Source: Streptomyces maremycinicus
GTDB lineage: Bacteria > Actinomycetota > Actinomycetes > Streptomycetales > Streptomycetaceae
Length of the DNA: 64,000 bases
Assembly (NCBI RefSeq): GCF_001184025.1
Contig: NZ_BBYG01000016.1
Coordinates: 248,001-312,000, forward strand
Direction of reading: 5' to 3'
The notes beneath the pieces are model-generated. The model saw nothing but the letters and a program-made list of their open reading frames with translations. It had not been told where the DNA came from and searched no databases. Shown one piece after another: positions 25,302 through 32,550 of the stretch. The translations under genes were made by a program, and so were the position numbers. Position 1 is the first letter of the stretch, and each line of letters begins with the position of its first letter.

Positions 25302-26815
25302 CCGCGCCACCAGGACAGGAAGCGCCGCCAGGCGCTGGGCCCGCGGACCGGCGCCGTCGGCTGCGGGGCGGGCGGCGCGGGGGCGGTGGCGGCCACCGGC
25401 TCGGGGGCGGTCGCGGCCGACGGCGCGGGAGCGGGAGCGCTGGTCGGCCCGGGCGCGGGCCGCGGCTGCGTGCTCACCGGCCGTGTCAGGCGCTGCGGCG
25501 GGATCGGGGCGTGGCTCGGCTTGTGCTTGACGTCCTGCTGGTCCTTCGGCTCGAACCGGACCGGCAGCTCCACCAGGTGGCGCGAGGCGATCGACATAGT
25601 CCATCGCAACTCGTCCTCTTCGCAGTCGAGTTGCACGTCCGGCAGCCGCATCAGCAGCGCGTCGACGCCGACGTCGGCGATGGCGCGGCCGATGTCCTGA
25701 CCGGGGCACTCGTGCGGACCGCTGCCGAAGGCGAGGTGGGAGCGGTTGCCCTGCATGTGGGCGGAGAGGTCGGGCCGCACCTTGGGGTCCACGTTGCCGG
25801 GCGCCGGCGCGAAGAAGAGGCCGTCGCCCCGGCGGATGCGCTGACCGCCCAACTCCGTGTCCTGCTTGGCGAAGTAGCCGAAGATGGTGCTGAACGGGGG
25901 TTCGTCCCACAGGGACTGCTCGACCGCCTCCGCCACCGTCATCTGGCCGCCGTTGAGCTGGGCGAGGAAGCGGGGGTCGGTGAGGACCATGCGCAGCGCG
26001 TTGGACAGCAGGTTGACGGTCGCCTCGTAGGCGGCGAAGAGCACCAGGCGCAGATGCTCCCTGACCTCGTCGTCGGTGAGTCCCGCCGGGTGGCCGATGA
26101 GGTGGCTGGTGAAGTCGTCCTCGGGCTCGGCGCGGCGGCGGGTGGTGAGCCGGGCGAGCGCTCCCACGACGTACTCGTGGCTGGCGACCGCGGTCTCGCT
26201 GCCCTTGAGGGCGTCCCGGGCGGCGTGCACCATCTTGTCGTTGTACTCGTCGGGCATGCCGAGGACATGGCACATCACGGCCATCGGCAGGTGCTCGGCG
26301 AAGTCGCCGACCAGGTCGGCCCGGCCCTCCTCGCAGAAGCGGTTGACCAGCCGCTGGCTGGAGCGGTTGATGTAGCGGCGCACGCTGCGGTCGTCGATGG
26401 TCGCCATGGCGGCGGTGACCGCGCCCCGCAGCCGCTTGTGCTCGTCGCCCTCGGCGTGCGCGCAGATGGGCTGCCAGGCGATGTGCGGCATGAGCGGGTG
26501 GTCGGGCCTGACCTTGCCGTCCAGCATCTGCGACCAGGTGCGGGTGTCCTTGGTGAACTGCGAGGGGGTCCGCACCATGCGCAGGTTCTCGGCGTGTCCG
26601 AGGACCATCCACATCGGCAGGTCGTCGTGGAGCAGGACCGGCGCCACGGGGCCGTGTTCCTCGCGCAGTCGCTCGTAGAGTTCGTTCAGGTCCTCCGCGC
26701 CGGGGCCGTAGAGACGGGCCAGTCCGCCGGGGCCCCGGCCGTGCGCGGGGCAGGCGGGCGGCGGGTCCAGGGCGAGGTCGTGCGGGCCGTTCGCGGTGGG
26801 GTGTTCGGGAGTCAC
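25295..26815 (-). CDS. Conservon-associated cytochrome P450 lacking the ExxR motif (CYP157-like, RarE/CvnE9 type)
   Basis: 506 residues from GTG 26815. Heme-thiolate Cys370 lies in FGSGPHECPGQ. The K-helix ExxR is replaced by Gln300-Ser-Leu-Trp303, and the I-helix oxygen-activating threonine by Ala265 (AAYEAT, 261-266). Loss of ExxR is known for the CYP157 family encoded in Streptomyces conservons. After the P450 core (about 1-423) comes an 83-residue Pro/Ala-rich tail ending in SAWRRFLSWWRGY. Last gene of the cvn operon, 113 bases after the GTPase gene. Probably a regulatory or unusual oxidative partner in developmental control. Confidence 0.9.
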   Translation of the reverse strand: MTPEHPTANGPHDLALDPPPACPAHGRGPGGLARLYGPGAEDLNELYERLREEHGPVAPVLLHDDLPMWMVLGHAENLRMVRTPSQFTKDTRTWSQMLDGKVRPDHPLMPHIAWQPICAHAEGDEHKRLRGAVTAAMATIDDRSVRRYINRSSQRLVNRFCEEGRADLVGDFAEHLPMAVMCHVLGMPDEYNDKMVHAARDALKGSETAVASHEYVVGALARLTTRRRAEPEDDFTSHLIGHPAGLTDDEVREHLRLVLFAAYEATVNLLSNALRMVLTDPRFLAQLNGGQMTVAEAVEQSLWDEPPFSTIFGYFAKQDTELGGQRIRRGDGLFFAPAPGNVDPKVRPDLSAHMQGNRSHLAFGSGPHECPGQDIGRAIADVGVDALLMRLPDVQLDCEEDELRWTMSIASRHLVELPVRFEPKDQQDVKHKPSHAPIPPQRLTRPVSTQPRPAPGPTSAPAPAPSAATAPEPVAATAPAPPAPQPTAPVRGPSAWRRFLSWWRGY

Positions 26816-26928
26816 AGGGGGTCGCTCCGAAACTGTGCTGGATCCGGTGTGTGGGGAGGTGATCGTGCGGGTGGGAAGTGGCCGTGCGGGTGAGGTGGTT
26901 CCGTGCGGGTCGGACGAGGCCGCGCGCG

Positions 26929-27549
26929 TCAGGTGAGGCTCCGGGTCAGGGCCAGGGAGTGCAGGAAGCGCATGAGGGTCATCAGGACGTCGCGGCTGGA
27001 GGCGCGGCGGCGGACGTCGCACTCCACGATCGGGATCTCGGGCGGCAGGTCGAGGGCCGCGCGCAGGTCGTCGATGGGGTAACGGGGCCCGTCGGGGAAG
27101 GTGTTGACGGCGACGACGAACGGCACGCCGCCCTCCTCGAGCCGGCCCATGACCTCGAAACTGACCTCGAGGCGGCGGGTGTCGACCAGGACGACGGCGC
27201 CGAGCGCTCCCTCGAACAGCCCGTTCCACAGGAACCAGAAGCGTTCCTGGCCGGGCGTGCCGAAGAGGTAGAGCACGACCTGCTCGGTGATCCGGATCCG
27301 GCCGAAGTCCATGGCCACGGTGGTGGCGGTCTTGGTCTCGGAGCCGTAGTTGTCGTCGACCCCGATGCCCGCCTGGGTCATGGTCTCCTCGGTGGTCAGC
27401 GGCCTGATCTCGCTGACGGAGCCGACCATGGTGGTCTTGCCGACGCCGAAGCCGCCCACGATGACGATCTTCGCCGCGGCCGTCGTGGTGTGCGGCAGAT
27501 GGTCCTCGGCCCGTGGGCCGGGGATCGTGTCAGAGCCGTTGAAGTCCAT
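26929..27549 (-). CDS. cvnD9: Conservon Ras-like GTPase CvnD (cvn9/rarD type)
   Basis: 206 residues. P-loop GGFGVGKTTM near residue 32, switch-like FGTPGQERFWFLW, and VNTF as the NKxD-region remnant, all typical of the MglA-like CvnD family. Forms a membrane-associated complex with CvnA-C resembling a G-protein system. The start lies inside the cvnC frame (20-base overlap). In S. coelicolor, rarA-D mutants have altered aerial mycelium formation. Confidence 0.92.
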   Translation of the reverse strand: MDFNGSDTIPGPRAEDHLPHTTTAAAKIVIVGGFGVGKTTMVGSVSEIRPLTTEETMTQAGIGVDDNYGSETKTATTVAMDFGRIRITEQVVLYLFGTPGQERFWFLWNGLFEGALGAVVLVDTRRLEVSFEVMGRLEEGGVPFVVAVNTFPDGPRYPIDDLRAALDLPPEIPIVECDVRRRASSRDVLMTLMRFLHSLALTRSLT

Positions 27550-27961
27550 GCATCACCGCTTCGAGAAGGGAACGGTCGGGGAGCTGCTGCCGGACGATGG
27601 GGGCGCGTGCCTGGACGAGTTCGGCCGCCAGCATCTCGGTGAGCAGCACCGTCACGACGCTGAAGGGCAGGCCGAGATAGGCCGAGATCTCGGCCACCGA
27701 CAGCGGGGCGGCGCACATCCGCAGCACCGCCGTCTGCTCCGGGGTGGCCGACGAGGGCGGTTCGGCACGCGCCACGACTAAGGTGACGAGGTCGACGGGT
27801 GCGCGCTCACCGTCCGCGCCCGTGATGATGTACAGCCGTTCGGGGTTCTTGCCCTCCCCCTCCGCGCCGTCCTTCGCGTCCTGCGGGGGCGGTGGGGGCG
27901 GTAGGGGCGGTGGGGGCGGTTGCGGCAGGGGTTGTCGCCGACGGCGTTGCGGAGGCGTCAT
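27530..27961 (-). CDS. cvnC9: Conservon DUF742 protein CvnC, with a TTA codon and an N-terminal polyproline run
   Basis: 143 residues, DUF742 with a winged-helix-like C-terminal half (AEISAYLGLPFSVVTVLLTEMLA). Residues 11-26 are nearly all proline. Leu61 is encoded by TTA (27781-27779), the codon read only by bldA tRNA; I found no other in-frame TTA in this window by eye. Both features would slow translation or tie it to development. The ATG overlaps the cvnB stop (ATGA). Confidence 0.92.
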   Translation of the reverse strand: MTPPQRRRRQPLPQPPPPPLPPPPPPQDAKDGAEGEGKNPERLYIITGADGERAPVDLVTLVVARAEPPSSATPEQTAVLRMCAAPLSVAEISAYLGLPFSVVTVLLTEMLAAELVQARAPIVRQQLPDRSLLEAVMHGLQRL

Positions 27962-28365
27962 ACGCTCTGCCCGTTGCGCCGGGGCGGACTGGTCAGATGG
28001 GCGCCGATCCGGACCACGAGGTCGCGCATCATCCCGCTCATCCGGCTGGCCTCGCAGCGCACGTCGGCGAGGACGGCCAGATAGGCGTTGGCGCCGGCCG
28101 ACATCATGTAGAAGTAGCCGCCGCTCAGGTCGATGACGACCATGTCCATCTCGCCGGTGCTCGAGTGGATCTCCTGGCCGACCGCGGCGGCCAGGCTCTG
28201 GAGGCCCGCGCAGGCGGCGGCGACCCGGTCGGCGGCGTCGGGGTCACCGGCGTAGCGGGCGATGCGCAGTCCGTCGGCGGACAGGACCACGATCATCTCG
28301 ATGCCCGGAACCCCGTCGTACAGCTCCTTGAGCAGCCAGTCGAAGTTTTGGCGCTGCTGGATCAC
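27958..28365 (-). CDS. cvnB9: Conservon roadblock/LC7 protein CvnB
   Basis: 135 residues, roadblock/LC7 domain throughout (FDWLLKELYDGVPGIEMIVVLSADGLRIA). MglB-like proteins of this family act on the cognate Ras-like GTPase. GTG 28365 overlaps the cvnA stop (GTGA); its own stop overlaps the cvnC start. Confidence 0.93.
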   Translation of the reverse strand: MIQQRQNFDWLLKELYDGVPGIEMIVVLSADGLRIARYAGDPDAADRVAAACAGLQSLAAAVGQEIHSSTGEMDMVVIDLSGGYFYMMSAGANAYLAVLADVRCEASRMSGMMRDLVVRIGAHLTSPPRRNGQSV

Positions 28366-29990
28366 GTGAGGTCCCCTTCATCGTCGGCCTCGGGCTCGGC
28401 CTTGTCTTCGATCAGGTGCAGGTATGCGGTGGGATTACGGGTGAAGTCGGTGGGATGCACGCCGGGCGGGGCCGCTTTGACCAGCCCCTCCCAGAAGGCC
28501 TCGAAGGCAAGGCCCGGTTCCCGCTTCTTCTGGGGTTCCGGCTCGGGCTCCGGCCGGCGCTGTGCGAACGGGTCGGGCTTGCCCAGCCGTTCGGCCTCCT
28601 GGGCGGCGTACGCCTCGGCGTAGCGCTGGGTGATCGGGATCGTGGCCTTGCTGCGCCGCTGCGGCAGCCCCTGGTCGGTCCACTCGGTGACCTCGGGCAC
28701 CTCGTCGTCGGTCAGGGAGACTCCCGCCGGGATACGCGCGTTGGTGGGGCGGCGCTTCTTGGGCGGGCGCTTGGGCCCCTCGCCGATCTGGCTCAGGTCG
28801 ATCTGCGGTACGGCGGTGGCTCCGATGCCGTGCGCGAAGCCCGGGGCGGGGTCGGAGGTCTGCATCTCGCTCGGCACGATGAGGACGGCCCGGACGCCGC
28901 CGTAGGCCGAGGTGCGCAGCGAGACCTGGAGGTTGAACGAGGTGCACAGGCGGCCGACGACCGCGAGACCCAGGCGCGGGGTGCCGCCGACGTCCTGGAT
29001 GTCGACGCCCGCCATGGCCTGTTCCAGCATGCGTTCGGCCTTGGCGCGGGCTTCTTCGCTGAGGCTGACGCCGGCGTCCTCGATCTCGATGGCGATGCCG
29101 GTCTGCACCTCGACGGCGTTGACGTGCACCTTGCTCTGCGGGGGCGAGTAGCGGGTGGCGTTGTCCAGGAGTTCCGCGAGCGCGTGGATGAGCGGCTCGA
29201 CGGACAGGCCGCGGATGTTGACCTTGGCGATGGAGTCGAGCTGGATGCGGCGGTACTCCAGGATGCGGGACATGGCGCCGCGCAGCACGCTGTACAGCGG
29301 GACCGGCTGGGGCCAGTTGCGGCCGGGCCGGCCGCCGCCGAGCACACCGATGGAGTCGGCGAGGCGGCCGATCAGCGAGGTGCCGTGGTCGATGCGCAGC
29401 AGGTCGTCGAAGACCTCGGGGTTGCGGCCGTGGTCCTCCTCCATCTCCCGCAGTTCCGCGGACTGCTGGTGGACGATGGCCTGCACCCGGCGGGCGATGC
29501 TGACGAAGGAGCGCTGGGCCGAGTCGCGCAGGGACTCCTCGTGGTCGACGATGTCGAGGATCTTCCGGATCACGGCGCGCTGCGCGTCGTCGAGATCCCG
29601 GAAGTCGGGATCACCCTCGCTGAGGTCGCGCATCACCTCCCTGGGGGAATTTCCGGCGCGCAGCCATGCCACGGCCTCGGGCACGAACTCCTGGGCGAGG
29701 CGCCGGTTCTCCTCCGCGTGGCCGGCCACCCGGCGTTCCAGGTACGCGACGCGCTGGTCCCGCTCCGCGCGCAGCTCCCGCAGGCGCCGCCCACGGCGCA
29801 CACACTCGGCTCCCGCCGCGGTCACCAGGAGGGTGGCGACGGCTCCGCAGACGCCGACGGCGAGCCGGGCCTGCGGCGCCACCAGGGCGACGGCGGCTCC
29901 GGTCACCGCGGCCATCAGTATCGCCGGCAGCAACAGCACGCGCGCATAGGGAAGTTCTCGGCGACCGGGTGGGGACTGAACACTCACCAT
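28362..29990 (-). CDS. cvnA9: Conservon sensor histidine-kinase-like protein CvnA
   Basis: 542 residues from ATG 29990 (AGAGGG upstream). Two N-terminal helices (about 18-65), a coiled helix region, and a HATPase domain with ELLDNATRYSPP (N box) and TPRLGLAVVGRL (G box). The C-terminal 120 residues are charged and disordered. First gene of the five-gene cvn operon; probably a membrane scaffold and sensor for CvnB-D. Similar to S. coelicolor rarA. Confidence 0.92.
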   Translation of the reverse strand: MVSVQSPPGRRELPYARVLLLPAILMAAVTGAAVALVAPQARLAVGVCGAVATLLVTAAGAECVRRGRRLRELRAERDQRVAYLERRVAGHAEENRRLAQEFVPEAVAWLRAGNSPREVMRDLSEGDPDFRDLDDAQRAVIRKILDIVDHEESLRDSAQRSFVSIARRVQAIVHQQSAELREMEEDHGRNPEVFDDLLRIDHGTSLIGRLADSIGVLGGGRPGRNWPQPVPLYSVLRGAMSRILEYRRIQLDSIAKVNIRGLSVEPLIHALAELLDNATRYSPPQSKVHVNAVEVQTGIAIEIEDAGVSLSEEARAKAERMLEQAMAGVDIQDVGGTPRLGLAVVGRLCTSFNLQVSLRTSAYGGVRAVLIVPSEMQTSDPAPGFAHGIGATAVPQIDLSQIGEGPKRPPKKRRPTNARIPAGVSLTDDEVPEVTEWTDQGLPQRRSKATIPITQRYAEAYAAQEAERLGKPDPFAQRRPEPEPEPQKKREPGLAFEAFWEGLVKAAPPGVHPTDFTRNPTAYLHLIEDKAEPEADDEGDLT

Positions 29991-30270
29991 GTGGGCACCC
30001 TCTGTAGGGATCTGTCGGCATCTTCGGGAAATTTTGGGAACAAGCGCACGATTACGCCTCAACTCGGTGCGCCGCGGGCGAGCTTAGTCCGACCGGATCA
30101 TCGCCGTGTCATATTCGGCAACCGCCTGAAACCACTTCCGTACGTGGAGTAACCTCATCCCATTTGCACGTTCGGCATTCGGTCGAACACACAAAGTGAC
30201 GGCGTACGGGTGTGCGGAACAGTTCACCGGGACGGATGAGACGAGCGGCCGCGTGCGGCTCGGGCGGTGT
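29991..30270. other. Promoter region of the conservon operon, no gene seen
   Basis: 280 bases between the TetR gene end and cvnA. Relatively AT-rich around 30010-30200, as expected for a promoter; no operator recognised. Confidence 0.45.
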
Positions 30271-30897
30271 TCAGCTCCCCGCGATACGCAGTGCCGCGTC
30301 GGCGGTGGCGCGGGCGAATTCCGAGACGGAACGCTCCGGATCCGAGCGGTGCACCAGGATGACACCCTCGATGAGGCCGAAGACCAGGTCGGTACGGAGA
30401 TCCAGCGCGCTCTTCGCCAGCACGCCGCCCGCCGCCGTGGCGGCGATCAACTGGCGGTAGGCGTCCTTGAGTTCGGCGCGCACGGCGTGGAAACCGGCGA
30501 ACCGCTCGGAGCGCACCTCGGGCAGCAGGTAGAGCCCGCCCAGGTTGTGCGGACCGCCGCACAGCAGCTCGACGTCGGTGCGGCACAGCTCCCACAGCCG
30601 GTCCTCGGCCGTCCGCGCGTCGTCCGCGAGCAGTTCACGGGCACAGGTCAGCGAGGGGGTGACCGTCGACTCCAGCAGCGCGGCGAGCAGTTCCTCCTTG
30701 CCGGAGACGTAGTGGTACATGGAGGCCTGGCGCATGCCCGCGCGTTCGGCGACGGCCCGGGTGGTGGTGGCGGCGTAGCCGCGCGTGGTGAACAACTCCG
30801 CCGCGGCCACGAGCAGTTCGGCGCGCGGCGCGAGCCCGCTGTCCGGGCGCTGCGCGGCCCGCGGGCGGCCCACTCGACGTCCGCTGCTCGTCCCCAT
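30271..30897 (-). CDS. TetR-family repressor of the carboxylase/allophanate hydrolase regulon
   Basis: 208 residues from ATG 30897. N-terminal TetR HTH at about 25-70 (AAAELFTTRGYAATTTRAVAERAG, then MRQASMYHYVSGKEELLAAL) and a helical ligand domain with the TetR_C-like pattern. Divergent from the DUF1989 operon; a perfect 22-bp palindrome lies between them, 125 bases from its own start and 38 from the operon start. The same site precedes the APC permease at 22058. The inducer is probably guanidine, urea or an intermediate (inference). Confidence 0.9.
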   Translation of the reverse strand: MGTSSGRRVGRPRAAQRPDSGLAPRAELLVAAAELFTTRGYAATTTRAVAERAGMRQASMYHYVSGKEELLAALLESTVTPSLTCARELLADDARTAEDRLWELCRTDVELLCGGPHNLGGLYLLPEVRSERFAGFHAVRAELKDAYRQLIAATAAGGVLAKSALDLRTDLVFGLIEGVILVHRSDPERSVSEFARATADAALRIAGS

Positions 30898-31021
30898 GCG
30901 TTCGATCCTCGCACACGGCCCCGGACGGCGATCTTCGCGCGACCCGGCGGGGAGGCCCCGGTGAGGAGTCGGTAACCGACCCGCAACCCGAGGGCAACGG
31001 CGGCGACCCGACCCGGACCTA

Positions 31022-31043
31022 ATTTCTGTCGGGCGACAGAAAT
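31022..31043. promoter_or_regulatory. TetR-type operator, perfect 22-bp palindrome
   Basis: Half-site ATTTCTGTCG, two-base centre GG, then the exact reverse complement. Located in the TetR/operon divergent gap. A copy with one mismatch occurs at 22004-22025. Confidence 0.8.
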
Positions 31044-31081
31044 ACCGCGACAGCGACGGAACCGAGCTGCGGAGGTCCGCC

Positions 31082-31909
31082 ATGGCGGCGACAGCGACCA
31101 CATACGGAGCACGCGCCCACGCCCGGGCACAGGAGGGCGCCCGCGCCGAGGCCATGCCGGTCGTCCCGGCCCGGGACTGGCAGGACCCGCCCTGCGAGGC
31201 GGGCCACCTGGTGTGGGCCGAGACGGTCGCGGGCGGCAACTACACCCACCGGGTCCTGGCGCGCGGCACCGAGCTGCGCCTGGCCGACCGGCACGGCGAC
31301 GCCTGCGCCCACCTGCTGCTCCATGTGGACGGCCGGCCCTGGGAGCGGCTGAACGTCGCCGACACGGTCAAGGTCCAGTGGAACGCCTACCTCGGCGAGG
31401 GCGTGCTGCTCCTGTCGGACCAGGGCCGCGTCCTCGCCTCGGTGATCGCCGACACCTCGGGCCGTCACGACGCGCTGTGCGGCACCTCCACCCTCGTCCG
31501 CAACACCGGGCGCTACGGCGACGGGAGCCCGCAGTCCGCCTCCCCGGCCGGCCGGGAGCTGTTCAAACTGGCCGCCGCCAAGAACGGCCTGGAACCCCGC
31601 GACCTGCCGCCCTCGCTCTCCTTCTTCCAGGGCGTGGAGGTCCGCGACGACGGCCGCCTCGACTTCACCGGCTCGGCCGGTCCGGGCGGCAGCGTCACCC
31701 TGCGCGCCGAACAGGACGTGACGGTACTGATCGTCAACGTGCCGCACCCGGCCGACCCCCGCCCGGAGTACGTCAGCACCCCGCTGGAGGTCCTCGCCTG
31801 GCGGGCCGCGCCGACCCGCCCGGGCGACCCGCTGTGGGACGCCACACCCGAGGGCCGCCGCGCCTTCCTCAACACCGCCGAATTCCTCACCGCGAGGGGG
31901 CTCGCATGA
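31082..31909 (+). CDS. DUF1989 'urea amidolyase-associated protein 1', likely carboxyguanidine deiminase subunit
   Basis: 275 residues, DUF1989/UAAP1. Proteins of this pair, long annotated as urea-carboxylase-associated, were shown in other bacteria to be the two subunits (CgdA/CgdB) of carboxyguanidine deiminase, which converts carboxyguanidine to allophanate and ammonia. GGAGG sits six bases before the ATG. The stop overlaps the start of the partner gene (ATGA). Which of the two is CgdA or CgdB was not assigned. Confidence 0.88.
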   Translation: MAATATTYGARAHARAQEGARAEAMPVVPARDWQDPPCEAGHLVWAETVAGGNYTHRVLARGTELRLADRHGDACAHLLLHVDGRPWERLNVADTVKVQWNAYLGEGVLLLSDQGRVLASVIADTSGRHDALCGTSTLVRNTGRYGDGSPQSASPAGRELFKLAAAKNGLEPRDLPPSLSFFQGVEVRDDGRLDFTGSAGPGGSVTLRAEQDVTVLIVNVPHPADPRPEYVSTPLEVLAWRAAPTRPGDPLWDATPEGRRAFLNTAEFLTARGLA

Positions 31910-32550
31910 GCACGAAGACCGTGGTGGAGGCCCGCGCCTCCTGGTCGTCGATCGTCCGCGAGGGCGAGACGCTGACCATCACCGACCTGCACGGCAACCA
32001 GGCCGTCGACTTCCTCGTGTACGACGCCCACGACACGTCCGTGCGCTACAGCGCGCCGGACACGATCCACGCCCAGGGCGGCATCTTCCTCACCACGGGC
32101 AGTGTGCTGCTCTCCAACGAGCACACCGCGCTGATGACGGTGACCTCCGACGCCGTGGGCCGCCACGACACCGTCGGCGGCGCCTGCTCGAAGGAGTCCA
32201 ACACCCTGCGCTACGGCCACCACACCTACGCGCAGCACGCCTGTGTGGACAACTTCCTCGCCGAAGGAGCCCGGCACGGTCTCGGCAAGCGGGACCTGGT
32301 CTCCAACATCAACTGGTACATGAACGTGCCCGTCGAGAAGGACGGCACCCTCGGCATCGTCGACGGACTCTCCGCGCCGGGCCTCTCGCTCACCCTGCGC
32401 GCCGAACGGGACGTCCTCGTCCTGGTCTCCAACTGCCCCCAGATCAACAACCCCTGCAACGGTTTCGAGCCGACCGCGGTGGAGATGACCGTCGACGCGA
32501 CGGACGCGACGGACGCGACGGACGCGACGGACGAGGCGGGCGCCGCATGA
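31906..32550 (+). CDS. DUF1989 'urea amidolyase-associated protein 2', likely carboxyguanidine deiminase subunit
   Basis: 214 residues, DUF1989/UAAP2 (ITDLHGNQAVDFLVYDAHD; CPQINNPCNGFEPT). Partner of the preceding protein, overlapping both neighbours by ATGA, so the three products should be made in step. The C-terminus is a repeated Asp-Ala-Thr stretch encoded by four 9-bp repeats. Confidence 0.88.
   Translation: MSTKTVVEARASWSSIVREGETLTITDLHGNQAVDFLVYDAHDTSVRYSAPDTIHAQGGIFLTTGSVLLSNEHTALMTVTSDAVGRHDTVGGACSKESNTLRYGHHTYAQHACVDNFLAEGARHGLGKRDLVSNINWYMNVPVEKDGTLGIVDGLSAPGLSLTLRAERDVLVLVSNCPQINNPCNGFEPTAVEMTVDATDATDATDATDEAGAA
32494..32529 (+). repeat. Four in-frame 9-bp tandem repeats (GACGCGACG)
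   Basis: Encodes Asp-Ala-Thr four times at the C-terminus of the UAAP2-type protein. Unit length keeps the frame, so copy number can vary harmlessly; the ATGA coupling to the carboxylase follows 18 bases later. Confidence 0.9.

Noticed and set aside
31000..31081. Guanidine riboswitch before the carboxylase operon
   Set aside because: The leader from the operator to the start is only 38 bases, too short for the riboswitch fold, and none of its conserved segments was seen.
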